From UBA964 sp031382085 (GTDB lineage Bacteria; Pseudomonadota; Gammaproteobacteria; Steroidobacterales; Steroidobacteraceae): a stretch of DNA of 64,000 bases. Below, one piece after another: positions 10,024-18,950 of this stretch. The position numbers were made by a program, and so were the translations under genes. Positions within the stretch are counted from its first letter, which is position 1. Each line of letters begins with the position of its first letter. The notes beneath the pieces were generated by a model, which saw only the letters and a list, made by a program, of their open reading frames with translations, was not told where the DNA came from and searched no databases. The DNA is taken from contig JANMYM010000018.1 of NCBI GenBank assembly GCA_031382085.1, positions 32,073 to 96,072 of the forward strand, in the 5' to 3' direction.

Positions 10024-11058
10024 ATGATACCGGCAAGCACCGAGAGACGCCAAACTTCCGCAAATTGGCAGCAGCAACAGGCCGCCGGTTATCGGCGCCC
10101 GCTTGAATTGCTGGCCGACCTGGGCCTGGCCGACGAACTCGGCCCGCAGCTGGCTGGCGCGGAGATGTTGCGGGAGTTCCCGCTGCGCGTGCCGCGCAGT
10201 TTTGTACACCGCATGCGCCATGGCGATGCTAACGATCCGTTGCTCAGGCAGGTCCTGCCGCTGGCGCTTGAGGGCCTCGATCGCGCCGGCTTTATCGATG
10301 ATCCCGTGGCGGAGTCCCCGGCGCAGCGCGCCCCCGGGCTACTGCAGAAATACGCGGGCCGTGCGCTGCTGATCGCCACAGGCGCTTGTGCGGTGCACTG
10401 CCGTTACTGTTTTCGGCGTGCGTTTCCCTACGCCGAGCACGTCGACGATGCCGCGCGCTGGCAGAGCGCGATCGACGTCATCGCCGCCGATCATTCGCTG
10501 CAGGAATTGATACTGAGTGGCGGCGACCCGCTGACACTCAGCGACGCCCGTCTGGCCGATCTGAGCGCGCGACTGCAATCGATAGCGCACCTCAAAAGGC
10601 TGCGCATTCACACCCGCCAGCCCATCGTGCTGCCAGCGCGCGTGGATCGCGGTCTCGCGGCCTGGCTCGGCTCTTTGCCGTGGAAAAAGACGATCGTTCT
10701 GCACTGCAATCACCCTAACGAAATAGACGCCGACGTAGCCGCCGCCTGTGCGCGCCTGCGCGCAACCGGTGCGACAATGCTCAATCAGTCTGTTTTGTTA
10801 GCTGGCGTGAATGACAATGCGGAAGTGTTAGCTACGCTGTCGCGCCGCCTGTTCGACTGCGACGTCCTGCCGTATTACCTGCACCTGCTGGATCCGGTGC
10901 GCGGCGCGGCCCATTTTGACGTCAGCGAAACCCGCGCCCGGGGCCTGATGACTGAGCTGGCGCGCACACTGCCCGGCTATCTGTTGCCGCGGCTGGTCAG
11001 GGAAATACCCAACCAGGCGGCTAAAACCGTTATTTCGGCGGGTCTCGGCCCAGGCTGA
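10024..11058 (+). CDS. epmB: EF-P beta-lysylation protein (lysine 2,3-aminomutase-like radical SAM)
   Basis: 344 residues. A radical SAM enzyme that converts (S)-alpha-lysine to (R)-beta-lysine for EF-P. The [4Fe-4S] motif CxxxCxxC is in GACAVHCRYCFRRAFPY. It lacks the longer C-terminus of the fermentation-type aminomutase, as expected of YjeK/EpmB. Divergent from efp. With epmA and efp this completes the EF-P modification module in one place. The sequence holds four GTTAG/CTAAC motifs in about 1 kb. Confidence 0.94.
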   Translation: MIPASTERRQTSANWQQQQAAGYRRPLELLADLGLADELGPQLAGAEMLREFPLRVPRSFVHRMRHGDANDPLLRQVLPLALEGLDRAGFIDDPVAESPAQRAPGLLQKYAGRALLIATGACAVHCRYCFRRAFPYAEHVDDAARWQSAIDVIAADHSLQELILSGGDPLTLSDARLADLSARLQSIAHLKRLRIHTRQPIVLPARVDRGLAAWLGSLPWKKTIVLHCNHPNEIDADVAAACARLRATGATMLNQSVLLAGVNDNAEVLATLSRRLFDCDVLPYYLHLLDPVRGAAHFDVSETRARGLMTELARTLPGYLLPRLVREIPNQAAKTVISAGLGPG

Positions 11059-11158
11059 CCGTCAAGCTGTGCGCTGGCTCACAGGGGGGGACCCAGCCGC
11101 CGGATAAAGTTCAATTGCTGGCAAGACCACAGCGCAACAGATTGAGTGCGGGGCACAA

Positions 11159-13225
11159 TTGGGCGACAACTCGGCGGTACCGGTCATTGTTCTGTCGGCT
11201 TCACGGGATCCCGTCGAGTCGATCAACAGCATATTGCGCCGTGCCGGCCAGCCTTCCCATTGCACATGGATTCCCGGTCTGCCGGACCTGGCGGATGCGC
11301 TGCCGCAAATCAACCCGGAATTGTTGCTGGTGGTCGGCAATGACTCGCAGGTGACACTGGATGCCGTCAAAGTCCGTGAACAGGTGGCGCCGGAAGTTCC
11401 GCTGTTAGCCATCAGCGATGATTTCAGTGAATTGTTTGCCGCCGAATTGATGCGCATGGGCGCGCGGGATCTCGTGTCCCTGCAGCACCCGGCGCGCCTG
11501 GAAGCGGTAATGTTGCGTGAGCTGCGCACCTACCGACTGGAACGGGCTCTGAACACCACGCTGCAAAGCGCGCGCGACTACCGCAAGCAGCTCGAAAGCG
11601 TGCTCGCCAGTTCCCACGACGCGATCGCGCAGGTGCAGGAAGGCATCGTCGTCGAAGCTAACGAATCTTGGCTGGAACTTTTCGGTCATGCCGACGCCAG
11701 CCTGTTTCTCGGCCAGCCGTTGATGGATTTCTTTGAGCCGGTGGCGCACGCGGCGCTCAAAGGCGCCCTGAGTTCAGCCTTGCAGGGACGCTGGCAGGAT
11801 CACAGTCTCGGCGCGCTGGCGCGGGTCGCGGACGGGACCACGTTGGCCATCGATGTGACGCTGACGACGGGACAATTCGACGGCGACCCGAGCGTGCGGC
11901 TGATCGTACCGGCGCGCAAACGCAGCTCGGATGGCAAGGATCTCGCCGCCGAACTGGCCGAGGCGATGCGGCGCGACTCCGCGACCGGCCTGCTGCAGCG
12001 CCGGCCGCTTATCGACGCGATCCGTGACCGCCTCGCGCAGCCCGCACCGGGTGGCCTGCGCTCCATTGCCTGCATCCGTCTCGACAAGTTTGCGGCGCTC
12101 GAGAAAGAAATCGGCGTCGAGTCCAGCGAACACGTACTGAGCGAATTTGCAACGCTGCTGAAATCGCATTTGTCCGCGAACGATCTTGCGGGCCGCTTCA
12201 GCGGACCGTCGTTCCTGGCGCTGATCGAGCGCGGCAACAGCAGCGATCTCGACGCCTGGACCGAGCGACTGGTCGCGCAAGTCAGCAAGATCGCCATCAA
12301 TACCGGCAACAAACCAGTACACATCAGCTGCAGCGTCGGTCTCAGCAACGTGCCGCACAGCAATCCGGACGTCGACGCCGCAATATTCGACGCGGTTGAG
12401 GCGGTACGCAAAGCGCGCCAGCGTGGCCCGGCTCAGATCGCGCACATCGACCGCGCCGACGCAGATTCGCGCGTGTTAGCTTATGACACGATCTGGGTGA
12501 AGCACATCAAGTCGGCGCTGATCGAGAATCGCTTCAAGCTGGTGCAGCAGCCGGTGGCGAGTCTGCAGGGCGACGATCCCAGGATGTTTGACGTCATGGT
12601 GCGCATGCTGGATCAGGCGGGCAAGGAAGTGCTGCCGTCCGATTTCATGCCGGCCGCCGAACGCAACGACCTGCTGCGCAATATCGATCGCTGGGTCATC
12701 GGCGCTGCCCTGAACGTCGCGGCGCAAAAACGCCCAGGGTGCCTGTTTGTCCGGTTGTCGCGCGATACCATCCTCGATCCATCGTTGGCCGACTGGCTGG
12801 AATTGCAGATTCGCTCCAGCAAAGCACAGCCTGAACGCGTGTGCTTCCAGGTGATAGAAAAATTGGCCCAGCAACGTGAAAGCGAAGTTCTGCGGCTCGC
12901 CACGTCCCTGAAAAAAAACGGCCTGAGATTTGCGCTGGAGCGCTTTGGTTCTGGAGAAAACTCGGTCGACCTGATCAACCGCCTGCCGCTCGATTTCATC
13001 AAGATCGACGGCGCGCTGGTCCAGGGCCTGTCGGGTAACTTCGATCTGCAGGAAAAGGTACGCGCCCTGGTCACTGCGGCCAGCAAACAAAAAATTCAGA
13101 CCATCGCTGAACGCGTCGAAGATGCGAATACCATGGCGGTGCTCTGGCAGCTGGGCGTGCAATACATCCAGGGCTATTTCATCAATCAGCCCGAAGAAGT
13201 CGTTCTGGACAGCAAACTGGGCTGA
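11159..13225 (+). CDS. fimX: FimX-like protein: REC-like, PAS, degenerate GGDEF and degenerate EAL
   Basis: 688 residues. Order: a response-regulator-like N-terminal domain (about 1-120), a PAS domain (about 130-250, EGIVVEANESWLELFGH), a GGDEF-fold domain (about 270-425) whose signature reads GRFSGPSFLAL, and an EAL-fold domain (about 440-688) whose EAL position reads LVQQPVASL. Both catalytic signatures are broken, so it should neither make nor cut cyclic di-GMP. FimX of Pseudomonas and Xanthomonas has this layout, binds cyclic di-GMP in its EAL fold and drives type IV pilus assembly. The start is TTG at 11159, preceded by GCGGGG; an in-frame stop at 11105 limits alternatives. fimV in the same window fits a pilus role. 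Confidence 0.75.
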   Translation: MGDNSAVPVIVLSASRDPVESINSILRRAGQPSHCTWIPGLPDLADALPQINPELLLVVGNDSQVTLDAVKVREQVAPEVPLLAISDDFSELFAAELMRMGARDLVSLQHPARLEAVMLRELRTYRLERALNTTLQSARDYRKQLESVLASSHDAIAQVQEGIVVEANESWLELFGHADASLFLGQPLMDFFEPVAHAALKGALSSALQGRWQDHSLGALARVADGTTLAIDVTLTTGQFDGDPSVRLIVPARKRSSDGKDLAAELAEAMRRDSATGLLQRRPLIDAIRDRLAQPAPGGLRSIACIRLDKFAALEKEIGVESSEHVLSEFATLLKSHLSANDLAGRFSGPSFLALIERGNSSDLDAWTERLVAQVSKIAINTGNKPVHISCSVGLSNVPHSNPDVDAAIFDAVEAVRKARQRGPAQIAHIDRADADSRVLAYDTIWVKHIKSALIENRFKLVQQPVASLQGDDPRMFDVMVRMLDQAGKEVLPSDFMPAAERNDLLRNIDRWVIGAALNVAAQKRPGCLFVRLSRDTILDPSLADWLELQIRSSKAQPERVCFQVIEKLAQQRESEVLRLATSLKKNGLRFALERFGSGENSVDLINRLPLDFIKIDGALVQGLSGNFDLQEKVRALVTAASKQKIQTIAERVEDANTMAVLWQLGVQYIQGYFINQPEEVVLDSKLG

Positions 13226-13229
13226 GCCG

Positions 13230-15482
13230 TCAACCCGTCTCGAGCGAGGTCACACCGCGCCAGCCGCGCGGCAGCATGGCGCCGCGCTGCGCGCGTTCAC
13301 CGCGATAGCCCTTGAGGTCGGCCCATTCGAGCGTCATGCGCCGATCTCCGGCCACCACCACCAATTTACCGCCGTTAGGGATGACGACCGCGCCGGCCAG
13401 CACTTCGCTGCGGTCCCGGGCCTTTTTCGACGGAATGTTGAACAGTTTGTTGCCCTTGCCTTTCGGCAACTCAGGCACTTCGGCCACCTTGAACACCAGC
13501 AGCCGGCCGCTGTCATCACCCTTGGCAGCGACGGCTACGATCGCATCCGCACCCGGCACCGGCGACGGCGGCAGTACCAGCGCGCCTGCGGGCACGTTCA
13601 GCACGGTCTTGCCGGCACGCCGGTCCGTGATCAGCTCCTTGAGGCGCACGGTGAAGCCGTAGCCGGCATCGGATGCTAACAACCAGAGCGATTCCGGATC
13701 ACCCATCGCGACGCCGGCAAACCTGGCGCCGTCCGGCGGGTTGAGCCGCCCCGACAAGGGCTCGCCGAGGCCGCGCGCCGACGGCAGAGTATGCGCGGGT
13801 ACCGCGTAACTGCGGCCGGTGGAGTCGACAAACACGGCAAGCTGCAGGCTCTGACCGCGAGCCATGTGCTGGTACGCATCGCCGGTCTTGTACTGCAGGC
13901 TGGACGGGTCGATTTCGTGGCCCTTGGCCGCCCTGACCCAACCGCCGGTTGACAACACCACCGACACCGGTTCGTTTGCAATCAGGTCCGTCTCGGAGAT
14001 GGCCTGGGCCGCTTCGCGTTCGATAATCCTGGAGCGGCGCACATCGCCAAATTTTTCGGCATCGGCCGCGATTTCGGCGGCGATCATTTTCTTGAGCCGC
14101 ACCTTGCTCTTGAGCAGGTCTTCGAGCTCCTCGCGCTCATCCTGCAACGCCTTCTGCTCCTCGCGGATCTTCATTTCCTCGAGCTTGGCGAGATTTCGCA
14201 GCTTGGTTTCGAGGATCGCCTCAGCCTGCTCGTCCGACAGTTTGAAGCGCTTCATCAGCACGGGTTTCGGCTCTTCTTCGCGCCGGATGATGCGGATTAC
14301 CTCATCCAGATTGAGGTACGCGACTAACAGGCCATCGAGGATATGCAGCCGCCTGTTGACCCGGTCGAGGCGCCATTGCAGCCGGCGAATCACGGTTGAG
14401 GTGCGGAACTGCAACCACTCCGTCAACACCTCGCGCAGCGGCATCACCCGTGGCCGGCCATCCAGCGCGATGACATTGAGATTGACGCGATAACTGCGCT
14501 CAAGATCAGTGGTCGCGAACAAGTGCGCCATCAATTGTTCGGCATCAACCTTGCGGCCCTTGGGCACGATCACGATGCGCGTCGGATGTTCCTGATCCGA
14601 CTCATCACGTATGTCCTCGACCAGCGGCAGTTTCTTGGCGCGCATCTGCTCGGCGATCTGCTCCTGCAACTTCGCGCCCGAGGTCTGCCAGGGCAGGTTA
14701 TCGATGACTATGCAATCGTCCTCGACCGTGTAGGTACCACGCGCTTTGAAGCTGCCCACGCCCTTGTCGTAGATCGCCACCAGGTCCGAGCGCGGCGAGA
14801 CAATTTCACCGCCGGTCGGCAGATCAGGGCCCTTGATGTACTTCATCAACGCGCGCGTCGACGCCTCGGGCTCATCTAACAAATGAATGCAGGCCGCAGC
14901 GACTTCGCGCAGGTTATGCGGCGGGATATCGGTGGCCATGCCGACCGCGATACCGGTCGTGCCATTCAGCAGCAGGTTCGGCAAGCGCGCCGGCAGCACC
15001 AGCGGCTCGTCCATGGTGCCGTCAAAGTTCGGACCCCAGTCCACCGTGCCCTCGCCAAGCTCACGCAGCAGCGTGTCGGCATAGCGAGTCAGTTTCGATT
15101 CGGTGTAGCGCATCGCCGCAAAAGACTTGGGATCGTCCTGCGAGCCCCAGTTACCCTGGCCGTCAACCAGCGGATAGCGGTACGCGAATGGCTGCGCCAT
15201 CAGCACCATGGCTTCATAACAGGCGGAATCGCCGTGCGGATGGAACTTACCTAACACGTCGCCAACTGTGCGCGCCGATTTCTTGTGCTTGGAAACCGCA
15301 GACAGGCCAAGCTCGCTCATCGCGTAGACGATGCGGCGCTGCACCGGTTTCAAGCCATCGCCGATGGCGGGCAAGGCGCGATCCAGGATCACGTACATGG
15401 AGTAATCGAGGTACGCGCGTTCGGTGAATTCCCGCAGCGGCAGCTTTTCAATGCCCTCGAAATTCAGTTCCTGGTCTTTCAT
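13230..15482 (-). CDS. parC: DNA topoisomerase IV subunit A
   Basis: 750 residues, ParC-sized and lacking the acidic GyrA C-terminus. It cleaves and religates DNA for decatenation together with ParE. The catalytic tyrosine is Tyr126 in SFAAMRYTESKL. The quinolone-determining region reads HPHGDSACYEAM with Ser86 and Glu90, the unmutated residues. A predicted coiled-coil arm lies around LAKLEEMKIREEQKALQDER. It follows parE on the same strand but is separated by 352 nt carrying two hairpins. It converges on fimX with a 4-nt gap. Confidence 0.96.
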   Translation of the reverse strand: MKDQELNFEGIEKLPLREFTERAYLDYSMYVILDRALPAIGDGLKPVQRRIVYAMSELGLSAVSKHKKSARTVGDVLGKFHPHGDSACYEAMVLMAQPFAYRYPLVDGQGNWGSQDDPKSFAAMRYTESKLTRYADTLLRELGEGTVDWGPNFDGTMDEPLVLPARLPNLLLNGTTGIAVGMATDIPPHNLREVAAACIHLLDEPEASTRALMKYIKGPDLPTGGEIVSPRSDLVAIYDKGVGSFKARGTYTVEDDCIVIDNLPWQTSGAKLQEQIAEQMRAKKLPLVEDIRDESDQEHPTRIVIVPKGRKVDAEQLMAHLFATTDLERSYRVNLNVIALDGRPRVMPLREVLTEWLQFRTSTVIRRLQWRLDRVNRRLHILDGLLVAYLNLDEVIRIIRREEEPKPVLMKRFKLSDEQAEAILETKLRNLAKLEEMKIREEQKALQDEREELEDLLKSKVRLKKMIAAEIAADAEKFGDVRRSRIIEREAAQAISETDLIANEPVSVVLSTGGWVRAAKGHEIDPSSLQYKTGDAYQHMARGQSLQLAVFVDSTGRSYAVPAHTLPSARGLGEPLSGRLNPPDGARFAGVAMGDPESLWLLASDAGYGFTVRLKELITDRRAGKTVLNVPAGALVLPPSPVPGADAIVAVAAKGDDSGRLLVFKVAEVPELPKGKGNKLFNIPSKKARDRSEVLAGAVVIPNGGKLVVVAGDRRMTLEWADLKGYRGERAQRGAMLPRGWRGVTSLETG

Positions 15483-15515
15483 GGGGGGAAGAGTCCCGAT
15501 TTTTCAGTGCGGCGG

Positions 15516-15593
15516 CCGGCGTGGCGTCCAAAGCTCGCCGCGCGTCGCTCCCCGTTACTCGCTTTGGCGCGGCGCCTTTGGACGCCACGCCGG
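15516..15593. repeat. Hairpin A in the parE-parC gap
   Basis: Perfect 17-nt inverted repeat CCGGCGTGGCGTCCAAA (15516-15532) and its complement (15577-15593), enclosing a 44-nt loop. The loop holds a 27-nt sequence at 15542-15568, beginning GCGTCGCTCCCCGTTACTCG, whose exact reverse complement lies at 15767-15793 in hairpin B. No coding potential is convincing here. Confidence 0.85.
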
Positions 15594-15750
15594 TCGCCGC
15601 TCGCAAATATTGGCGCGCTCACCACCCGCGACGACATCGAACCCAAGATCGAGGCCCGAACCGCTAACACGGCGCGCATTCGAATATCGGCGCCGGCAAG
15701 ACTCAACCGGCTCGGTTGCAGGCTGAGGGTCTTTACGGCCTTTGACACAA

Positions 15751-15809
15751 TTTTGCAGAGCCGATTGCCAAAGCGAGTAACGGGGAGCGACGCAATCGGC
15801 CCTGCAAAA
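15751..15809. repeat. Hairpin B in the parE-parC gap
   Basis: Inverted repeat TTTTGCAGAGCCGATTGC (15751-15768) against GCAATCGGCCCTGCAAAA (15792-15809), with one mismatch. The loop carries CAAAGCGAGTAACGGGGAGC and, with two flanking bases on each side, makes up the 27-mer at 15767-15793 that is complementary to the loop of hairpin A. The stems of A and B are unrelated in sequence. The 157 nt between the hairpins (15594-15750) show nothing I can name. Confidence 0.85.
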
Positions 15810-15834
15810 GTGGGGCGAGGGCCGCAAAAAATCT

Positions 15835-17727
15835 TCAAACCGCAACCCGCGCCAGGTTGCCCTTGGTCTCGAGCCACTCGCGCCGATCGCCCGCCCGCTT
15901 CTTGGCAAGCAGCATGTCCATCAGCTGATCCGTGTCGTCCTTGGCCGTAATGGTCAGTTGAACCAGCCGCCGCGTGCGCGGATCCATGGTCGTGTCGCGC
16001 AACTGGTCGGGATTCATCTCGCCGAGACCCTTGAAGCGGGTAACCACCAGTTTGGCGCGAACTTTCTCGGTCTCAAGCCGCTGAATGATGATGTCGCGTT
16101 CAGCATCGTCGAGGGCGTAGTACACCTGCTTGCCGGCATCGATTCGATACAGCGGCGGCATCGCGACATAGACGTGGCCGTTAGCCACCAGCGGCCGGAA
16201 ATGCCGTAAAAACAAGGCGCACAGCAGGGTCGCAATATGCAGGCCGTCGGAGTCCGCGTCCGCCAGAATGCAAATACGGTGATAACGCAGGCGCGACAGG
16301 TCGGAACTTGCCGGCTCCACGCCGAGTGCGACCGTAATGTCATGCACTTCCTGGGACGCGAGCACGCCGGCCGTGTCGACCTCCCAGGTATTCAGAATTT
16401 TGCCGCGCAGCGGCATGATCGCCTGGAAGTCCTTGTTGCGCGCCTGCTTGGCGGAGCCACCGGCCGAATCGCCTTCGACCAGGAACAACTCGGAACGCGC
16501 CGGATCATCGCCCGCGCAGTCCGCCAGTTTGCCTGGCAATGCCGGGCCGCTCGCGATCCGTTTGCGCTGTACTTTCTGCGCCGCCTTGAGTCGCTCCTGC
16601 GCATTCTCGATCGCGAATTGAGCGATCTTCTCGCCGGCCTCGGGATGTTGATTGAGCCACAAGGCCACCGCGTCCTTGGCGAAGCTTTCCACCAATTGCG
16701 CCGCATCTCGCGATGCCAGCCGCGCCTTGGTCTGGCCGGCAAACTGCGCCTCGCGCAGCTTCAGCGACAGCACGTAGCTGACTTTGTCCCAGGTATCTTC
16801 CGGTGTTAGCTTGACGCCGCGCGGCACCAGATTGCGAAACTCGCAGAACTCGCGCACCGCCGCCGCGACGCCGCCACGCAGCCCGTTGACGTGGGTGCCG
16901 CCTTCGACTGTCGGAACCAGGTTGACATAGGACTCGGCGAAAACCCGCTCCGCGTCCGGCGTCCAGCAAAGGGCGTAATCCACGACGTCCTTGTCCTGCT
17001 CGCGGTGGCCGGTGATTGGTTCATCGGGCAGGCGCAGGCCTTGCTCCAGTTCGCTGCTGAGATATTCGCCAAGCTCACCCGAGAAAAACCACTCATCGCG
17101 CTCGCCGCCGGCTTCATTGAAGAACTTGATGCGCAACCCGGGGCACAGCACGGCCTTGGCCTTGAGTACGTGGCGCAGCTGCGGCAGCGAGAATTTGTCA
17201 GTATCAAAAAACTGCGGGTCCGGCCAGAAACGCACCGTCGTGCCGGTGTTGCGTTGACCCACCGTGCCCACGACCTCGAGCTTCGAAACAACCTTGCCGC
17301 TCTTGAAACCGATGTTGTATTCCTTGCCGCCGCGGCGAATCCAGCAATCCAGCTGCTTGGACAACGCGTTGACCACCGACACGCCGACGCCGTGCAAGCC
17401 ACCGGCGAATTTATAGTTGTCGTCGGTGAATTTCCCGCCCGCATGCAGGCGGGTCAGAATCAATTCAACACCGCTGACTTTTTCCTTCGGATGAATGTCG
17501 ACCGGCATGCCGCGCCCGTCGTCGATCACTTCCAGCGAACCGTCCTTGAACAGCGTGACCGAGATTTCCTTCGCATGCCCCGCCAGGGCCTCATCGACAC
17601 TGTTGTCCACCACCTCGTGCGCGAGATGGTTGGGCCGCGTCGTGTCGGTATACATGCCGGGACGGCGACGGACCGGGTCCAAGCCGGAAAGCACCTCAAT
17701 CGAGGCGGCGTTATAGTCTTTCGCCAT
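15835..17727 (-). CDS. parE: DNA topoisomerase IV subunit B
   Basis: 630 residues, the ParE length. GHKL ATPase motifs are VVDNSVDEALAGH, DDGRGMPVDIH and AGGLHGVGVSVVNALS; the Toprim motifs are FLVEGDSAGGSAKQARN and ILADADSDGLHI. It supplies ATP hydrolysis for the ParC2E2 enzyme. Its length and its partner gene parC argue against GyrB. The ATG at 17725-17727 gives MAKDYNAASIEVLSGLDPVR, a typical N-terminus. Confidence 0.95.
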   Translation of the reverse strand: MAKDYNAASIEVLSGLDPVRRRPGMYTDTTRPNHLAHEVVDNSVDEALAGHAKEISVTLFKDGSLEVIDDGRGMPVDIHPKEKVSGVELILTRLHAGGKFTDDNYKFAGGLHGVGVSVVNALSKQLDCWIRRGGKEYNIGFKSGKVVSKLEVVGTVGQRNTGTTVRFWPDPQFFDTDKFSLPQLRHVLKAKAVLCPGLRIKFFNEAGGERDEWFFSGELGEYLSSELEQGLRLPDEPITGHREQDKDVVDYALCWTPDAERVFAESYVNLVPTVEGGTHVNGLRGGVAAAVREFCEFRNLVPRGVKLTPEDTWDKVSYVLSLKLREAQFAGQTKARLASRDAAQLVESFAKDAVALWLNQHPEAGEKIAQFAIENAQERLKAAQKVQRKRIASGPALPGKLADCAGDDPARSELFLVEGDSAGGSAKQARNKDFQAIMPLRGKILNTWEVDTAGVLASQEVHDITVALGVEPASSDLSRLRYHRICILADADSDGLHIATLLCALFLRHFRPLVANGHVYVAMPPLYRIDAGKQVYYALDDAERDIIIQRLETEKVRAKLVVTRFKGLGEMNPDQLRDTTMDPRTRRLVQLTITAKDDTDQLMDMLLAKKRAGDRREWLETKGNLARVAV

Positions 17728-17786
17728 AGGTCAGAGATTGCGCAAGCTGGGGCAGAACACGTGCTGTCAGACACGCGGCTGCCAAA

Positions 17787-17792
17787 ATCATA
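17787..17792 (-). promoter_or_regulatory. candidate -10 box for parE
   Basis: TATGAT on the minus strand, about 60 nt upstream of the parE ATG, in the 80-nt gap after the acyl-CoA dehydrogenase. The possible -35 (TTGTAG) has a short 15-nt spacing, so support is weak. Confidence 0.25.
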
Positions 17793-17807
17793 GCAGAGTG
17801 CGCGACG

Positions 17808-18950
17808 CTACAAGCTGCGCGAAATAACTTCTTTCATGATTTCGTTAGTGCCCGCATAGATGCGCTGCACGCGCGAGTCGACAAACATGCGGCAGACCAG
17901 GTACTCCATCATATAGCCGTAGCCGCCATGCAGCTGCACGCACTCGTCCAGCACCTGCTGCTGATGGTCGCTGATCCAGTACTTGGCCATCGAGGCGGTT
18001 TCGGTATCGAGCGTGCCCTCGGTCTGGCGCGCGATGCAGTCGTCCAGGAACACCCGCGCAATGCGCGTCACGGTCGCGAGTTCGGCCAGTTTATGCCGCA
18101 CCGTCTGCATCGAGCCGATAGTCTGGCCAAACGCCTTGCGCTCCTTGACGTATGCAAGCGTGGCCTCCAGCCCGCCTTCCATGGCCGCAACACCCCCGAT
18201 TGCCACCATCATGCGCTCGTACGGCAGGTCGGCCATCATCTGGTGCATCCCCCGGCCTTCCTCACCTAACAGGCAGCTGCGATGCACGCGCACGTTTTCG
18301 AAAAAAAGTTCCGAGGTATCCTGCGCATGCAGGCCCATCTTGTCGAGTACGCGACTGACTCGAAATCCCGGCAAGTCGCGGGTTTCGACCATCAGCAGCG
18401 ACAGGCCACCACGGGTCACGGTGAAATTCGTGCGCACCACCAGCATCAGGATCTCGGCCAGCGAACCGTTGGTGATGAAAATCTTCGAGCCGTTGACGAC
18501 GTAATGATCGCCATCCAACTCGGCACGGGTGCGGATGCCTTTCAGGTCGGAGCCGGCGCCAGGCTCGGTCATGGCAATGGCGCCCACCAGTTCGCCGCGC
18601 GCCATGCGCGGCAACCAGCGCTGTTTCTGCTCCTCATTGCCGTGATTCAGCACGTAGTGAGCGCTGATACTGTGCACGCCGAGTCCAAATCCGGAAATGC
18701 CGCGCCGCGCCAGTTCCTCATGAAAAATTGTCTCGTGGCGGAAATCGCCGCCGGCGCCACCGTAGGCGGCCGGCACGTCAGGTAACAAAAATCCCTGAGC
18801 GCCAACCGCGCGCCAGATATCGTGACCGACGTTCTTCTGCTTGCGCCACTCTGCATCATGCGGCAGCATTTCGGCTTCCACGAAACGCGCGACCGCATCG
18901 CGGTACAGCGCCAGGTCGTCATCCATCCACGGCGAGCGATACGGTTTCAT
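17808..18950 (-). CDS. Acyl-CoA dehydrogenase family protein
   Basis: 380 residues, a single ACAD module: N-terminal helices, the FAD-contact motif AIAMTEPGAGSDLKGI, the middle barrel with VNGSKIFITNGSLAE, and C-terminal helices ending in VQRIYAGTNEIMKEVISRSL. It should oxidise an acyl-CoA at the alpha-beta bond and pass electrons to ETF. The chain length cannot be read from sequence. Its ATG overlaps the DUF3501 stop by 4 nt, placing it last in a likely operon with the CCG Fe-S protein and DUF3501. Specific substrate unknown. Confidence 0.85.
   Translation of the reverse strand: MKPYRSPWMDDDLALYRDAVARFVEAEMLPHDAEWRKQKNVGHDIWRAVGAQGFLLPDVPAAYGGAGGDFRHETIFHEELARRGISGFGLGVHSISAHYVLNHGNEEQKQRWLPRMARGELVGAIAMTEPGAGSDLKGIRTRAELDGDHYVVNGSKIFITNGSLAEILMLVVRTNFTVTRGGLSLLMVETRDLPGFRVSRVLDKMGLHAQDTSELFFENVRVHRSCLLGEEGRGMHQMMADLPYERMMVAIGGVAAMEGGLEATLAYVKERKAFGQTIGSMQTVRHKLAELATVTRIARVFLDDCIARQTEGTLDTETASMAKYWISDHQQQVLDECVQLHGGYGYMMEYLVCRMFVDSRVQRIYAGTNEIMKEVISRSL

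Noticed and set aside
9397..10221. Longer efp reading with 85 extra N-terminal residues
   Set aside because: EF-P families begin at MSSYNTNEF; the extension crosses the epmB start region and has no domain.
15483..15834. Integron attC site or retron non-coding RNA for the hairpin pair
   Set aside because: No integrase, cassette or reverse transcriptase is near, and the expected R-box motifs are not apparent.
15479..15877. 132-codon minus-strand frame across the parE-parC gap
   Set aside because: It is read through the two hairpins; the repeated residues come from the inverted repeat, not from a protein family.
13230..17727. gyrA/gyrB instead of parC/parE
   Set aside because: Lengths of 750 and 630 residues and the local pairing fit topoisomerase IV; GyrA would be longer with an acidic tail and GyrB carries an extra insert in gammaproteobacteria.
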